Assembly (NCBI GenBank): GCA_965153355.1
Contig: OZ231126.1
Location: forward strand, 37,138,001-37,202,000
Length of the DNA stretch: 64,000 nucleotides
Source: Flaccisagitta enflata
Lineage: Eukaryota > Chaetognatha > Sagittoidea > Aphragmophora
Reading direction: 5' to 3'
The notes under the pieces: model-generated
The model's database searches: none
What the model was told of the DNA's origin: nothing
What the model saw: the letters and a program-made list of their open reading frames with translations, nothing else
Made by a program: the position numbers and the translations under genes
In this document: one piece after another, positions 17,545 through 29,823 of the stretch
How positions within the stretch are numbered: position 1 is the first letter of the stretch
How the letters are laid out: the number at the start of each line of letters is the position of its first letter

Positions 17545-18092
17545 CAGTGTGGCAGGGGTCCTGCTTTTGACCATAGGGCCGCTTCCCATGGGGGCTCCGC
17601 CATTTTCTAGGCAGCTAACCCGAAAGTGCCATTAAAAAGCTGTTTGGTCGGAACATAGTTTAAGTCGCGTTAAAAAGGTCCTTAAAAGACAAAATCGTCC
17701 ATACGAAGGTCACGAGGTAATTGGGTAAAATTCGATCCAGCGATCGTAGATACATAGCCACGGAGATAGCAGTAGTATTTACTAATTTAGGGTGTGGAGA
17801 AAGCAGAGAGAGAGAGAGAGAGAGTGAGAGAGAGTCACTGATAATTGAGCCATTTTGTAACCTTTGGATTAAAAAAAAACTTTTCTCTTGTCACTTAATT
17901 GTCACTCTTCTTACGGGAGGGAAATTAGGTCAAGTAATGATTCGCGTTTAGCGTTCAATTTTAATGACAGTCAGAAAGAGATGATTGGCTGCAAGAGGAG
18001 TGGCAATGGAGATATCTAGGATCTCAGAGAAAATGGACGGATAATCAAACAATATCATAGCCACCTAACGACATTGTTAGCCTCCATAAACG
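17543..18092. other. intergenic, nothing recognised
   Basis: No gene seen. Confidence 0.3.
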
Positions 18093-18240
18093 CGTAGTTG
18101 TTGTACGTGAAGGCATGTGCGCGACTCTGTAAGTCACATAATGATCGGTCGCTCTGTTTGTCTATCCGTACGTCCGTCCATCTCCATGTCCGTTGGTCGA
18201 TTTCGGACTCTGATCAACCGCTGATTTCGTGGTGTCAACG
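18093..18240 (-). mobile_element. KH family copy 6 (decayed)
   Basis: AGTTGTTG...GCGCGACTCTG near 18096-18133 resembles the terminal hairpin and is followed by CGGTCGCTCTG and CGTACGTCCGTCC. The 5' end was not identified. Confidence 0.4.
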
Positions 18241-19226
<986 letters not shown>

Positions 19227-19688
19227 AAGTGACGCAGGGTAACAATATCGTGGCGGAGGGGTGAGCAGGGGCGTCCAACCCCCACCCACTCCTCACGGCC
19301 ACCAACCTACACAAAAAGCATGTAATACACTCGTTTTCCAACCTTTTTGACTTGTGCTCACTGACTTACAGGGGGATGGACGGACCTACGGACGGACAGA
19401 GCATCTTATAAACTTCCAAGTCAGCAACTAAAAAGTAGGACTAAAAGGTTATTTTTAGTTGCGGACACGCTCTATAAGAGACTTTGTACATCCGTCCATT
19501 TGTCCGTCGGTGCTTTGGTCAATCAGTCCATCTGTCCATCTGTAACGTACAAGTCGAAAAGTGGAAAAACGAGCGTTTTAGATGTTTTTTGGGTATGTGT
19601 GTTAGTGGGGGGGGGGCATAGGGTGTGGATGGGGGTGTGATGCCCCTGCCCACCCGTCCGCAACGATATTGTGACCCCGCGTCACTTG
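19227..19688. mobile_element. KH copies 7 (+) and 8 (-) as a head-to-head inverted repeat
   Basis: Copy 7 (19227-19434) is plus-oriented and copy 8 (19452-19688) minus-oriented, their 3' hairpin ends facing each other across 17 bases. Both carry the CACAATATCG-type 5' end and the GGACGGAC interior. Copy 8 has 5' key GTTGCGGAC, identical to the word next to its 3' terminus (9 of 9). Arms of over 200 bases could fold into a large stem, with substantial divergence. Confidence 0.7.
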
Positions 19689-20062
19689 TTTTAGTTCACG
19701 AGGTGAGGTAATCCACTGCTCATTGATATCTTAGTGAAACATGAAATACGATAAGTACATGTCGAGCATTCCTTTCTGATTTTAGCATACAAATCATCTG
19801 TTAACCGCGTTTGTCTTTGTTGTGTCCCTTTTAATCTGTGCCATTCAGTAATGCATCGCCGTCGTCAACACTTCCACAACTTCAACTAAACTGCCACCAC
19901 CTTTCGCGTCCTCATATCAATCGATGTCAGTCTCACTCTCAATCCATGAATAAAAAAAAACAACAATCTCCATGATATCTCTCCATGAGACTCCGTCACC
20001 AATCCTGAATAGTCACTCACTCGGCGTGGGTCAATCTGCTCACATCATATGACCTGAACTCA

Positions 20063-20064
<2 letters not shown>
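19689..20064. other. intergenic, nothing recognised
   Basis: No gene seen. Confidence 0.3.
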
Positions 20065-20379
<315 letters not shown>

Positions 20380-20526
20380 CCTTTGATCCCGATTGTTCCA
20401 TGATTGCTTTAATAACTTCCTCTCGACGCGACTTGTTTCCTTTGTTCTATCAGTCAAGAAACGACCTTCGTATCGAATCCTCAATCCTGAATATCCAATG
20501 GACTATTGAGACCCAAAATCCAGCAG

Positions 20527-21144
20527 ATATGACGGCTTCCCTCCGAAGGCAACATTTGTGTTTCAAAGGATATCAAAATACAAAAAATGTTTAAATAAAA
20601 CTGCAAAAATAAGTGAATAAAGATAACTGAGATGGCTCAGATATAATATTTAAAAGAAAAATTTGCATTGATTCAGCAAAAGGACCAAGTTTAGCCAATA
20701 TTACAAAAAAAATTACTTTGAATATTTGTACTTATTTTATTTTTGGTCACTGACAGGGGGCTGGTTGAAATTCTAAATTTGCATAGGAAATGAAAAAATG
20801 AAAAAACAAATAACATAGTTCTCTTCCCAAATCGATTACAGAGAGAACTATGTTTTTCAAAATGCAAAATTTCCCTGTATTTGGCTTTCCTAGAATTTCA
20901 ACCACAGAAAATGAAAAAAAGTGTAAGCAGAAAATCATTAAAAATCATCATTTTCTTGCTTGTTTTCATGTGAAACGCATGGTTCAAATTGCATTTTAAT
21001 TCAGAATATGATAAAAATGTATGCACCAAGTATCCTTAGAGACAATTTGTCCACTTAAAGCATTCCAGCTTCATTATTGTCCTGATAATGATGCAAAAAG
21101 TATTGTGAAACACTTCATTTTCCTTCATAAATTTTCCGTCATAT
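20527..21144 (+). mobile_element. fold-back element FB-C, copy 1 (618 bp)
   Basis: Ends are ATATGACGG and CCGTCATAT. The centre contains a strong hairpin, AACATAGTTCTCT ... AGAGAACTATGTT, flanked by further paired words (TGGTTGAAATTCTA / TAGAATTTCAACCA), so much of the element is palindromic. An inverted copy of almost identical length (617 bp) lies at 54232-54848. No protein is encoded; it is probably a non-autonomous DNA transposon of unknown superfamily. Confidence 0.8.
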
Positions 21145-21253
21145 GGAAGATGATCACCTTGCGTTGTCACATTCCTATGAATCTTCCTCCACACATGAAT
21201 CGTTTCATACATGTCAATAGAAAACAAAATATCGCAGAGATCTTGAAATAGGC

Positions 21254-21352
21254 AGTCATTTTGAGAATTCATCAACTAAGAAGTCCCCTTTCAGAGCCCC
21301 CTTTCAGAGAAGTCATTTTGAGAATTCATCGGCTAAAAAGTCCCCTTACAGA
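21254..21352. repeat. two-copy tandem duplication, about 58-bp period
   Basis: The segment with CATTTTGAGAATTCATC and AGTCCCCTT occurs twice with few differences. Confidence 0.8.
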
Positions 21353-22200
21353 AAGCATAAGTTTTCTGCTTGTGTCACTTGCATTCTCCTTACTGCCTGT
21401 TTCTTGCTTGGGTTTCTGAATCTAAATTCATGTTAGTACAACCTATTTAAACAAAAATGACATCATACATGCTCAGATCTTCAATACTTTTTGTATGATC
21501 TTATTTTCGTCTTTACTATGCCGAATGAGCTAAGTCTTCTTCTCAACCCCTCTTGGCACTTTCCTTTTTTTTCATCCTCGAACATTTCTAAAATTTCTAA
21601 TCGTTTCCTTGTTTTTCCTTTCTTTCGACTGTCAGTGGGGGTGTGAAAAAGTTAATGGAAAACAAAACATAAAAAAGTCGCGAATGTCCACGGGAGCTTT
21701 TTTTTAGGCCTCTCAGTTAACGAGTTTCAACTTTCTCACTCGCTCAAATATAAATGTTTTTAAAGAGCCCTCAGTTAACACCGTCATCTATATCGTCATC
21801 GTCATCCTTATCGTCATCGTCTTTAATCATCGTCATTGCCAGGGTCTCATCACAGTATCGCGAATCACCATACTGTCTCATATGTTGTAAGTTGTATACT
21901 TTGACCATATTGTTTCATATGCTTCAGGTCGCTTACTTGACAAAGTTTAGCAAGTGCTAGTATGTGATGAGTCTATCGCTTTGTCACTCGAACACATTCT
22001 TACCCACAAATTGATTGGACTTATGGGTGTGTGACAGGGGCACGAGTGTGGATCTACACCTATAGGCACTTTACAATTTGGGAAGGGGCAGTAGGGCAAA
22101 CCTCACCGAATCCTGACGTACCTAGATGGTTTGTTCGTTTAAGCACATTCGCTTAAAAAAACACACACTTAGTTTAATGTTACACAGAAGAAGAGAGAAG
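21353..22200. other. intergenic, nothing recognised
   Basis: Includes a short TCATCG cluster near 21782-21835. No gene seen. Confidence 0.35.
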
Positions 22201-22406
22201 AAACAAGGCCGGATACCGGATCAACGATTAGTCGCTTGCGGGTGGGCAGGGGCAGTAATGTGGGTAGGCACTGGGCAGTGACTAAAATGCGCGGAAATTT
22301 TTTTTTGGCCAATTTTGCGCCATCCAAAATTTCGCGTTACCTACGGACCATCCAACCAACAAACTCTTACCACCGCTTAGCAAGGGACGAAAAAAAGAGA
22401 CATGAG
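22201..22406 (+). mobile_element. KH family copy 9
   Basis: 5' block ACAAGGCCGGATACCGGAT then key AGTCGCTTGCGGGTGGGCAGGGGC. Interior includes CATCCAAAATTTCGCG, also found at 54176-54195. The 3' hairpin (around 22380) is degenerate. Confidence 0.6.
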
Positions 22407-22568
22407 ATAGACACATAAAGGATCACGATAATGAGGGAGGATGGTCGAAAGAAAAAAAAAAGGGATGAGAGCCCGGTAAGGAGGTTGAAAACGCTAGCAC
22501 CCCGCTAGACGAAGGATTATGGCATATTTTCCACTGAATAACAAACAAATGAACAAAAGTAAACAAAT

Positions 22569-22569
<1 letters not shown>

Positions 22570-22607
<38 letters not shown>

Positions 22608-22739
22608 GAAAAGCAAACGAAAGTCTTTGACAATCGGTTCGCGTTTAGATTCGAAAGAGAAAAGTAAACCGGAGCTAAGCTAATGTGAGATAGAAATTTT
22701 GTGCTTCAAGGCACGCCTGCGCCAAAGAGCGGGGGAGAA

Positions 22740-22788
<49 letters not shown>

Positions 22789-22873
22789 GTGAATAGATAG
22801 ATATACAAATAGATAGACGGATAATTGTCAGATAGATCGTAGACAGAAAGATAGATAGATGGACAGATAGATT

Positions 22874-22905
<32 letters not shown>

Positions 22906-22906
22906 T

Positions 22907-22956
<50 letters not shown>
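22570..22956. repeat. (GA)n and (GATA)n arrays
   Basis: GA runs at 22570-22600 and 22741-22785, then imperfect GATA tetranucleotides with GACA variants to 22956. Confidence 0.9.
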
Positions 22957-24170
<1,214 letters not shown>

Positions 24171-24323
24171 GCCTGAATCGTTGATCACCACAATTGCCTC
24201 ACACAGGAGAGATCGTGTTTGATGTATGAATGGCCATCCCTCTCACAACAAAAGTCAGTGAAAACGCAGAGGGAGACTCTCAAAATTCACTCGATTGACA
24301 AGCACACCCCTCTTCTCCTTTTT

Positions 24324-24834
24324 GGGCAGCGGCCCCAAAGCGTACAAAGTCCTGTAGGACACAGGGGGACTTTTGTTCGTTTGTCCATTTGTTAGTTTGT
24401 TAGTTCATTTGTCCCCGCCCCTGTAGGCCTTTCACACCTGAAATCTACCCTCTTAGGCCCAAAATCTGCCCTCTCAGGCCCAAAATCTGCCCTCCAAGGC
24501 CTGATATTGGTCCAATCTGGTCTGAAATTGGCCTTATATGGCCAAAAATCTGCTGTCTCAGACCTGGAATCTGACCTCTCAGGCCTTAAATCTGGCCTCT
24601 CAGGCCCCAAATCTGCCCTTCCGAACCTGATATGATCCCTCTCTGGCCTGAAATCCACCCTCTCTGGCCTGTAATCTATCCTCACAGGGCAGAAAACTGC
24701 CTTCCCAGACCTGAAATCTGCCTCTCATACTTGAAATCTGTTTTCTCAGCCCAACCTCAAACTGGACGGATGGACGGACGTACAAAAGTCCCCCTGTGTT
24801 CTACAGGACTTTGTCCTCTTCGGGGCCGCTGCCC
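24324..24834. mobile_element. palindromic element family D, copy 1 (511 bp)
   Basis: Inverted ends begin GGGCAGCGGCCCC and continue through GTCCTGTAGRACACAGGGGG for about 70 bases. Between them lies a degenerate minisatellite of about 24-bp units containing GGCCTGAAATCTGCC. Related elements are at 25040-27119, 28548-29071 and 38148-38527. The right flank AAGCAGGGCAAACGGTATCG is shared with the other copies, so the true element may extend further. No protein is encoded. Confidence 0.8.
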
Positions 24835-24922
24835 TGTTTCCTTTCACTCCAATTCACAATCATGCAAAGCAGGGCAAACGGTATCGCTGACCACATATTA
24901 CCCTTGGGCGACCTGTTACCTT

Positions 24923-24992
24923 TTTCTTCTTCTTCTTCTTCTTCTTCTTCTTCTTCTTCTTCTTCTTCTTCTTCTTCTTCTTCTTCTTCTTC
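24923..24992. repeat. (TTC)n microsatellite
   Basis: About 70 bases of TTC lying between D copies 1 and 2. Confidence 0.95.
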
Positions 24993-26115
24993 ATTTTCTT
25001 TTTGTTCTTTGTCATTGTCTTTTACTTCTTCTCCTTTTTGGGCAGCGGCCCCAAAGGGCCGATGTCCTGTAGAACACAGGGGTGAATTTCCATACGTCCG
25101 TCCGTCTTCCGTCCGTCCGTCCGTCCGTCCGTCCGTCCGTCCGTCCGTCCGTCCGTCCGTCCGTCCGTCCGTCCTTCCGTCCCCCCCCCCTTCAGAGGCC
25201 TGAGGCCCTCATCCAGCCTACTGGGGCCTGAAATCTGGTCTCTAGAGCTTAAAATCAGCCCTCTCAGGCCCCAAATCAGCTCTTGTACGCCCCAAATCAG
25301 TCCTCTCAGGCCCATAATCAGGCCACTTAAGCCCATAATCTCGCCTCCCAGCCTGGGACCCAGGCATGAAACCAGCATTCCCAGGCATGAAACCAGCCAT
25401 CCTTGACCAAAGTCTTAGACCTGAAATTGCCTCGCTCAGGCTTGAAATCAACCCTCTTGGACCTGAAATCAGCCCTCATCTGGTCATAATCAGCCTTCAC
25501 TGGGCTGAATTCAGCCTTGTTGGCCGGAATCAAACCTCTGGGATATGGTCAAATCCAGTGTTGGCCAAAAGATATTCGTTATTCGTTATCTTCGGATATT
25601 CGAATAAAAATGGTGGTTATCTTCATCTTATCTTTTTTTTATTCTGAGTGGTCGAATAATCATCTTATCTTCATCTTATCTTTTCATTTTTTGGGAATTA
25701 TCTTATTCGAAAAACTTCGAATAACTTCGAATAATCATTCTTTTTTCAAAATGGGAAAAATGTCATCAGCTGACTTTTATTTCCCAGCAATTTTGGAAGA
25801 GAATCGCTTGTTTGGCAGTTGCTTAGGGCCATTACATATAAATGTTCTCACTAGCAATGGTCAAACTAGCAATATTTTTACAGAACATAGATCTGTCAGG
25901 AGAGGTACACTTAAAACATGATTGGAGCTTCAAGATGTCAACTTTGAGACTGGGATTTGAGCCTTAAGGCTGGGATTGAAGCCTCGAGGCCGGCATTTGA
26001 GCCTAAAAGGGGTGGACATAGAGAGGAGGAAACGGGGAAACTTCCCCAATGTATGAAAGCAAAGTTCATCGTCCTACTACCAAACCAAGCTCATATAGTA
26101 CAGTACAGTACAGCA

Positions 26116-26287
26116 CAGTAGGACCCTGCCTCATCAGTCCCATTGGGACTAAATATTTTTCAATCTTTTAACATTTTTTAACCTTCAAAGAGAGGTGAAA
26201 TCACATTAAATTATTATTTGGGACCTCAAAATGTTGACCTGTATTGATGGGGAACCTTTAAAAGCGAGGCTGTTATTGCGGGTTCCC
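26116..26287. mobile_element. pogo/Tigger-like MITE, copy 2
   Basis: Starts CAGTAGGACCCTGCCTC and ends TTATTGCGGGTTCCC; closely related to 8427-8602 through the whole length. It lies inside the hAT-like element, so it is younger than that element or travelled with it. The terminal TA dinucleotides are eroded. Confidence 0.75.
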
Positions 26288-26348
26288 AGCATGAGAAACT
26301 AATCAGAAAGGATCATTAAAAATTCCCTTTCTATATTGATAGCTTACA

Positions 26349-26765
26349 TACTAATCGACTCATAAAAAAAGCTGCGCTTTTAAATGACAAATTGTCACAC
26401 TGAATGTCAAAATAACTAATCAAAATCTTAGACAATTAGAAAGATCTTGAAAAGATCATTCATTTGGCTCCAATCTGGCAATTCTAGCTTAATTCATTTA
26501 GAAATGGCATAAGAATGAGAAGAAACATTGTCATTTTCAGTTTGCAATCCCTTTGAAAAATAAGCATTTTTACAAATTAGAAGATAACTTTGACAAGCTC
26601 TAGATCCTAAACCGTTTGAGATACAGATTTGGGATTGGTCAAGAATGAAGGAAAATTTTAAAATCTTTCAATCACTTCAACAAAAAAATATTCAAATGAT
26701 TCATTTATCTTATTCTCAAAATAGGGTGCGGCTTTTTTTTTTTTTTTTCTTTTAGTCGAGTAGTG
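26349..26765 (-). mobile_element. TA-MITE family, copy 2 (about 417 bp)
   Basis: Ends TACTAATCGACTC and AGTCGAGTAGT with internal AAAAAAAGCTGCGC and GGTGCGGCTTTTT. The interior is an inverted match to 6721-7126 (shared words include CAAACCGTTTAGG in one orientation). Nested in the hAT-like element. Confidence 0.85.
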
Positions 26766-27204
26766 GTGGGATATGTCTTTAAATGGGTTTCTTTGAGAGT
26801 CAAATCAGTTAATGTCCTGTTGGGCTCGATTTTGCTTGGTAAGTTTGTTTCACAAATCATTCGAAAAAGTTATTCGAAAAACGAATAAAAGATAATCATC
26901 TTATCTTATCTTTATCTTTGGAAAAATCAGCCTTATCTTATCTTTATCTTATCTTTTTGTAAATTTGGCCATTTTATCTTTTATCTCATTCGAATAACCA
27001 TGATGAGTTATCTTGGCCAACACTGGTCAAATCTTTTCAGAGCCCCTCACCTCTTCCCAGGACGTATGGAAATTCACCCCTGTGTTCTACAGGACATCGG
27101 TCCTTTGGGGCCGCTGCCCTGCTTTCACCTCGATTCTTCACCTAAACACTCCAAGCAGGGCAACGGGTACCGCTGACCATGTGCGATCCTTGGATGACTT
27201 GTTC

Positions 27205-27354
27205 TTTATCATTTTCATTTTCTTTTTCTTTTTCTTTATCTTTTTCCTCCTCTTTTTTTTATCTTTATCTTTTTCTTTTTCTTTTTCTTTTTCTTCTTCT
27301 TCTTCTTCTTCTTCTTCTTCTTCTTCTTCTTCTTTGTCTTCTTCTTCTTCGTCT

Positions 27355-27386
<32 letters not shown>

Positions 27387-28103
27387 TTCTTCTTCTTCTT
27401 CTTCTTCTTCTTCTTCTTCTTCTTCTTCTTCTTCACTCTCCCCTTCTTCCACATTTTTTTCCTGTCATATCAGTAATCTTTTCCTTTTCTTTTTTAAGTG
27501 CGTCCTCGCACTTCTATAAGAGGTCATGTCCGTCTGTCTGTCTGTCTGTCTGTCTTCTTCTTCTTCTTCTTCTTCTTCTTCTTCTTCTTCTTCTTCTTCT
27601 TCTTCTTCTTCTTCTTCTTCTTCTTCTTCTACTTGTTGTTCTTCTTCTTCTTCTTCTTCATTTTCTTTTTGTTCTTTGTCATTGTCTTTTACTTCTTCTC
27701 CTTTTTCTTTATCATTTTCATTTTCTTTTTCTTTTTCTTTATCTTTTTCCTCCTTTTCTTTTTATCTTTATCTTTATATTTATATTTTTCTTTTTCTTTT
27801 TCTTTTTCTTCTTCTTCTTCTTCTTCTTCTTCTTCTTCTTCTTCTTCTTCTTCTTCTTCTTCTTCTTCATTTTCTTTTTGTTCTTTGTCATTGTCTTTTA
27901 CTTCTTCTCCTTTTTCTTTATCATTTTCATTTTCTTTTTCTTTTTCTTTATCTTTTTCCTCCTCTTTTTTTCATCTTTATCTTTATATTTTTCTTTTTCT
28001 TCTTCTTCTTCTTCTTCTTCTTCTTCTTCTTCTTTTTCTTCTTCTTCTTCTTCTTCTTCTTCTTCTTCTTCTTCTTCTTCTTCTTCTTCTTCTTTTTTTT
28101 TCT

Positions 28104-28150
<47 letters not shown>

Positions 28151-28240
28151 TTCTTCTTCTTCTTCTTCTTCTTCTTCTTCTTCTTCACTCTCCCCTTCTT
28201 CCACATACTTTCCTGTCATATCAGTAATCTTTTCCTTTTC
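27205..28240. repeat. (TTC)n super-array with higher-order units
   Basis: About 1 kb of almost pure pyrimidine. TTC tracts alternate with a mixed segment (ATCATTTTCATTTTC and GTTCTTTGTCATTGTC) that recurs near 27207, 27708 and 27915. Near 27659 and 27868 the same words repeat with a period of about 209 bases. Open frames through it are homopolymer-coding artefacts. Confidence 0.9.
27491..27555 (-). mobile_element. KH family copy 10 (3' end only)
   Basis: Hairpin at 27496-27513, stem AAGTGCG / CGCACTT, flanked by TTTTT and TCTATAAGAGG, then (GTCT)n that passes into TTC repeats. It is almost identical to the start of copy 11, including about 60 bases of upstream flank, so the two arose by local duplication. 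Confidence 0.7.
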
Positions 28241-28282
28241 TTTTTTAAGTGCGTCCTCGCACTTCTATAAGAGGTCATGTCC

Positions 28283-28313
<31 letters not shown>

Positions 28314-28519
28314 GGTTGGTCGGTCTGTAACGCAAACGTTTAAAACACTCAAAACGGTCAATTCTGTCGTCATTCTTCATTCCTATCACCTCTCATGCCT
28401 TACCACACTCATTTTCATTCTGTTTTTTCATTCATTCATTCATTCATTCATTCAAAACGTTCATTCACAAATTCTTCATCAAGCGAGGCGCACTTATTGG
28501 CCATAACTTGGCCTTGTTT
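28241..28519 (-). mobile_element. KH family copy 11 (AAGTGCG variant)
   Basis: 3' hairpin at 28247-28264 (AAGTGCG / CGCACTT), then (GTCT)n and GGTTGGTCGGTCTG. The interior contains a (TTCA)n run. The 5' end at about 28480-28519, read on minus, is ACAAGGCCAAGTTATGGCC followed by key AAGTGCGCC. Key and hairpin share AAGTGCG exactly. It belongs to the same subfamily as copies 4 and 21. Confidence 0.75.
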
Positions 28520-28547
28520 TTTTCTTTTTCTTTTTCTTTTACTTTTT

Positions 28548-29071
28548 GGGCAGCGGCCCCGAAGGGGATGAAGTCCTGTAGAACACAGGGGGAATCTGTC
28601 CGTCCGTACATACGTCCGTCCGTCCATCCCCCCGCCCCATCCTCAGGGCTTTGTCTCCTTTGGGGCCTATTCTGACCCATATTCTGCCAAATAGCCCAAA
28701 TCCAAGTAATATGGTCCAAATCTAAGCAAAATGGCCCAAATCCAAGCATAATAGCCCAAATCCAAGTAAAAAGGCCCAAATCTGGCCAGAAAACTCCAAT
28801 TCTGGCCCAAGGTACATTATTTTGACCCCTGAGACCTATATTGTGGCCTACAATACCTAGATTTTGACCAGATTTGGGCCATTTTGCTTTGATTTGGGCC
28901 ATTATGCTTTGATTTGGGCCATTTTGCTTGGCAGAATTTGGGTCAGAATAGGCCCCAAAGGAGATGAAGCCCTGAGGATGGGGCGGGGGGGACAAACGGA
29001 CGGACGTACGTACAGATGGACAGATTCCCCCTGTGTTCTACAGGACTTCGTCCCCTTTGGGGCCGCTGCCC
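28548..29071. mobile_element. family D, copy 3: long near-palindrome (524 bp)
   Basis: Both ends start GGGCAGCGGCCCC. The arms match for roughly 220-240 bases, including the GTCC-rich segment, CCCATCCTCAGGGCTT, TTTGGGGCCTATTCTGACCC and repeated GGCCCAAATC words, with a short unpaired centre near 28800-28850. The flanks AAGCAGGGCACGGGTACCG and (TTC)n match those of the other D copies. Confidence 0.85.
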
Positions 29072-29134
29072 TGTTCCCCCTCAAGCAGGGCACGGGTACC
29101 GCTGACCACTTACTGCCTTTGGGCTGCTATTCTT

Positions 29135-29151
29135 TTTCTTTTTCTTCTTCT

Positions 29152-29198
<47 letters not shown>

Positions 29199-29238
29199 TT
29201 CTTCTTCTTCTTCTTCTTCTTCTTCTTCTTCTTCTTCG
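29135..29238. repeat. (TTC)n microsatellite
   Basis: About 100 bases of TTC, followed by CCCCTTCTTCCAC and TGTCATATCAGTAA, words also found after the arrays at 27435 and 28190. Confidence 0.95.
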
Positions 29239-29468
29239 TCTTCAATCTCCCCTTCTTCCACTTTTTTTTCTGTCATATCAGTAAACTTCCTACATGCATA
29301 CCAGTATCAGAAATGGTGAAAAATGAAAATAAACAAGTCTTCTGCTCTCTTCAACTACACAAAGGCAGATGAAGGACGCCCACGCAGGAAAAGCAACACT
29401 CAAACACGACTCAAGCGGCACCCAAGAAAAGAAAAACAATGAGGCGAAACAGAAACAAATGTCTGCAG

Positions 29469-29604
29469 TAGGGATGTGGAAGCGGTCGATTTTGGTGCCG
29501 CTTCCACAGCTTCCGCTTCCGCTTCCGCTTCCATTTTGTAGTACAAATACTAGTAGCTATCCCATCCTCCAAAATGGAAGCGGTCAATCGCTTCCACATC
29601 CCTA
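29469..29604. mobile_element. hAT-type MITE with perfect 8-bp duplication (136 bp)
   Basis: Perfect 16-base inverted ends TAGGGATGTGGAAGCG / CGCTTCCACATCCCTA. Identical direct repeats GTCTGCAG flank it at 29461-29468 and 29605-29612. The interior holds (CGCTTC)n-like repeats. TAGGG-type ends with an 8-bp duplication point to hAT mobilisation. Non-coding. Confidence 0.93.
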
Positions 29605-29690
29605 GTCTGCAGAGATGAAGCAGAGATGCAGATGAGGCAAATGAGGAGGAGGAAAAATGAGGACAGCGCAACTGAAAAAAAAAAAAGACT

Positions 29691-29717
29691 TTGATTGATT
29701 GATTGATTGATTGATTG
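29691..29717. repeat. (GATT)n microsatellite
   Basis: Seven tandem GATT units. Confidence 0.9.
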
Positions 29718-29823
29718 TGTAATCTATGCATGAATGTGCTTTACTATAACAGCGCGGAAAAAGGTGAATGAAAGATAAGTTAGAGCAGGCCAGTGTGGAA
29801 ATTCTCAGGCGCACTGGAAGTCA

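Larger units (their letters stand above)
25556..27025. mobile_element. hAT-like non-autonomous transposon (1470 bp)
   Basis: Begins CAGTGTTGGCCAA and ends TTGGCCAACACTG, a 13-base perfect inverted repeat. Identical 8-base direct repeats GTCAAATC flank it at 25548-25555 and 27026-27033. CAGTG-type ends with 8-bp duplications are diagnostic of hAT elements. Subterminal regions are rich in ATTCGAATAA and CTTATCTT words, plausible transposase sites. No transposase is present; the interior carries two smaller MITEs. Confidence 0.92.
25040..27119. mobile_element. family D, copy 2, split by a hAT-like insertion
   Basis: The left end from GGGCAGCGGCCCC through ACACAGGGGTGAATTTCC matches the inverted right end (about 27060-27119) over some 60 bases with one or two differences. 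A (GTCC)n array (25096-25181) and the GGCCTGAAAT minisatellite follow the left end. Removing the 1470-bp insert and one 8-bp duplication leaves an element of about 602 bp, comparable to the other copies. Confidence 0.8.

Noticed and set aside
24420-24760. Repeat-spacer appearance suggesting a CRISPR array
   Set aside because: Units of about 24 bp are contiguous and degenerate, with no unique spacers; it is a minisatellite in a eukaryotic transposon.
28465-28995. Open frames of over 150 codons across D copy 3
   Set aside because: They are produced by the repeated GGCCCAAATC units and the palindrome; protein repeats reflect only the minisatellite.
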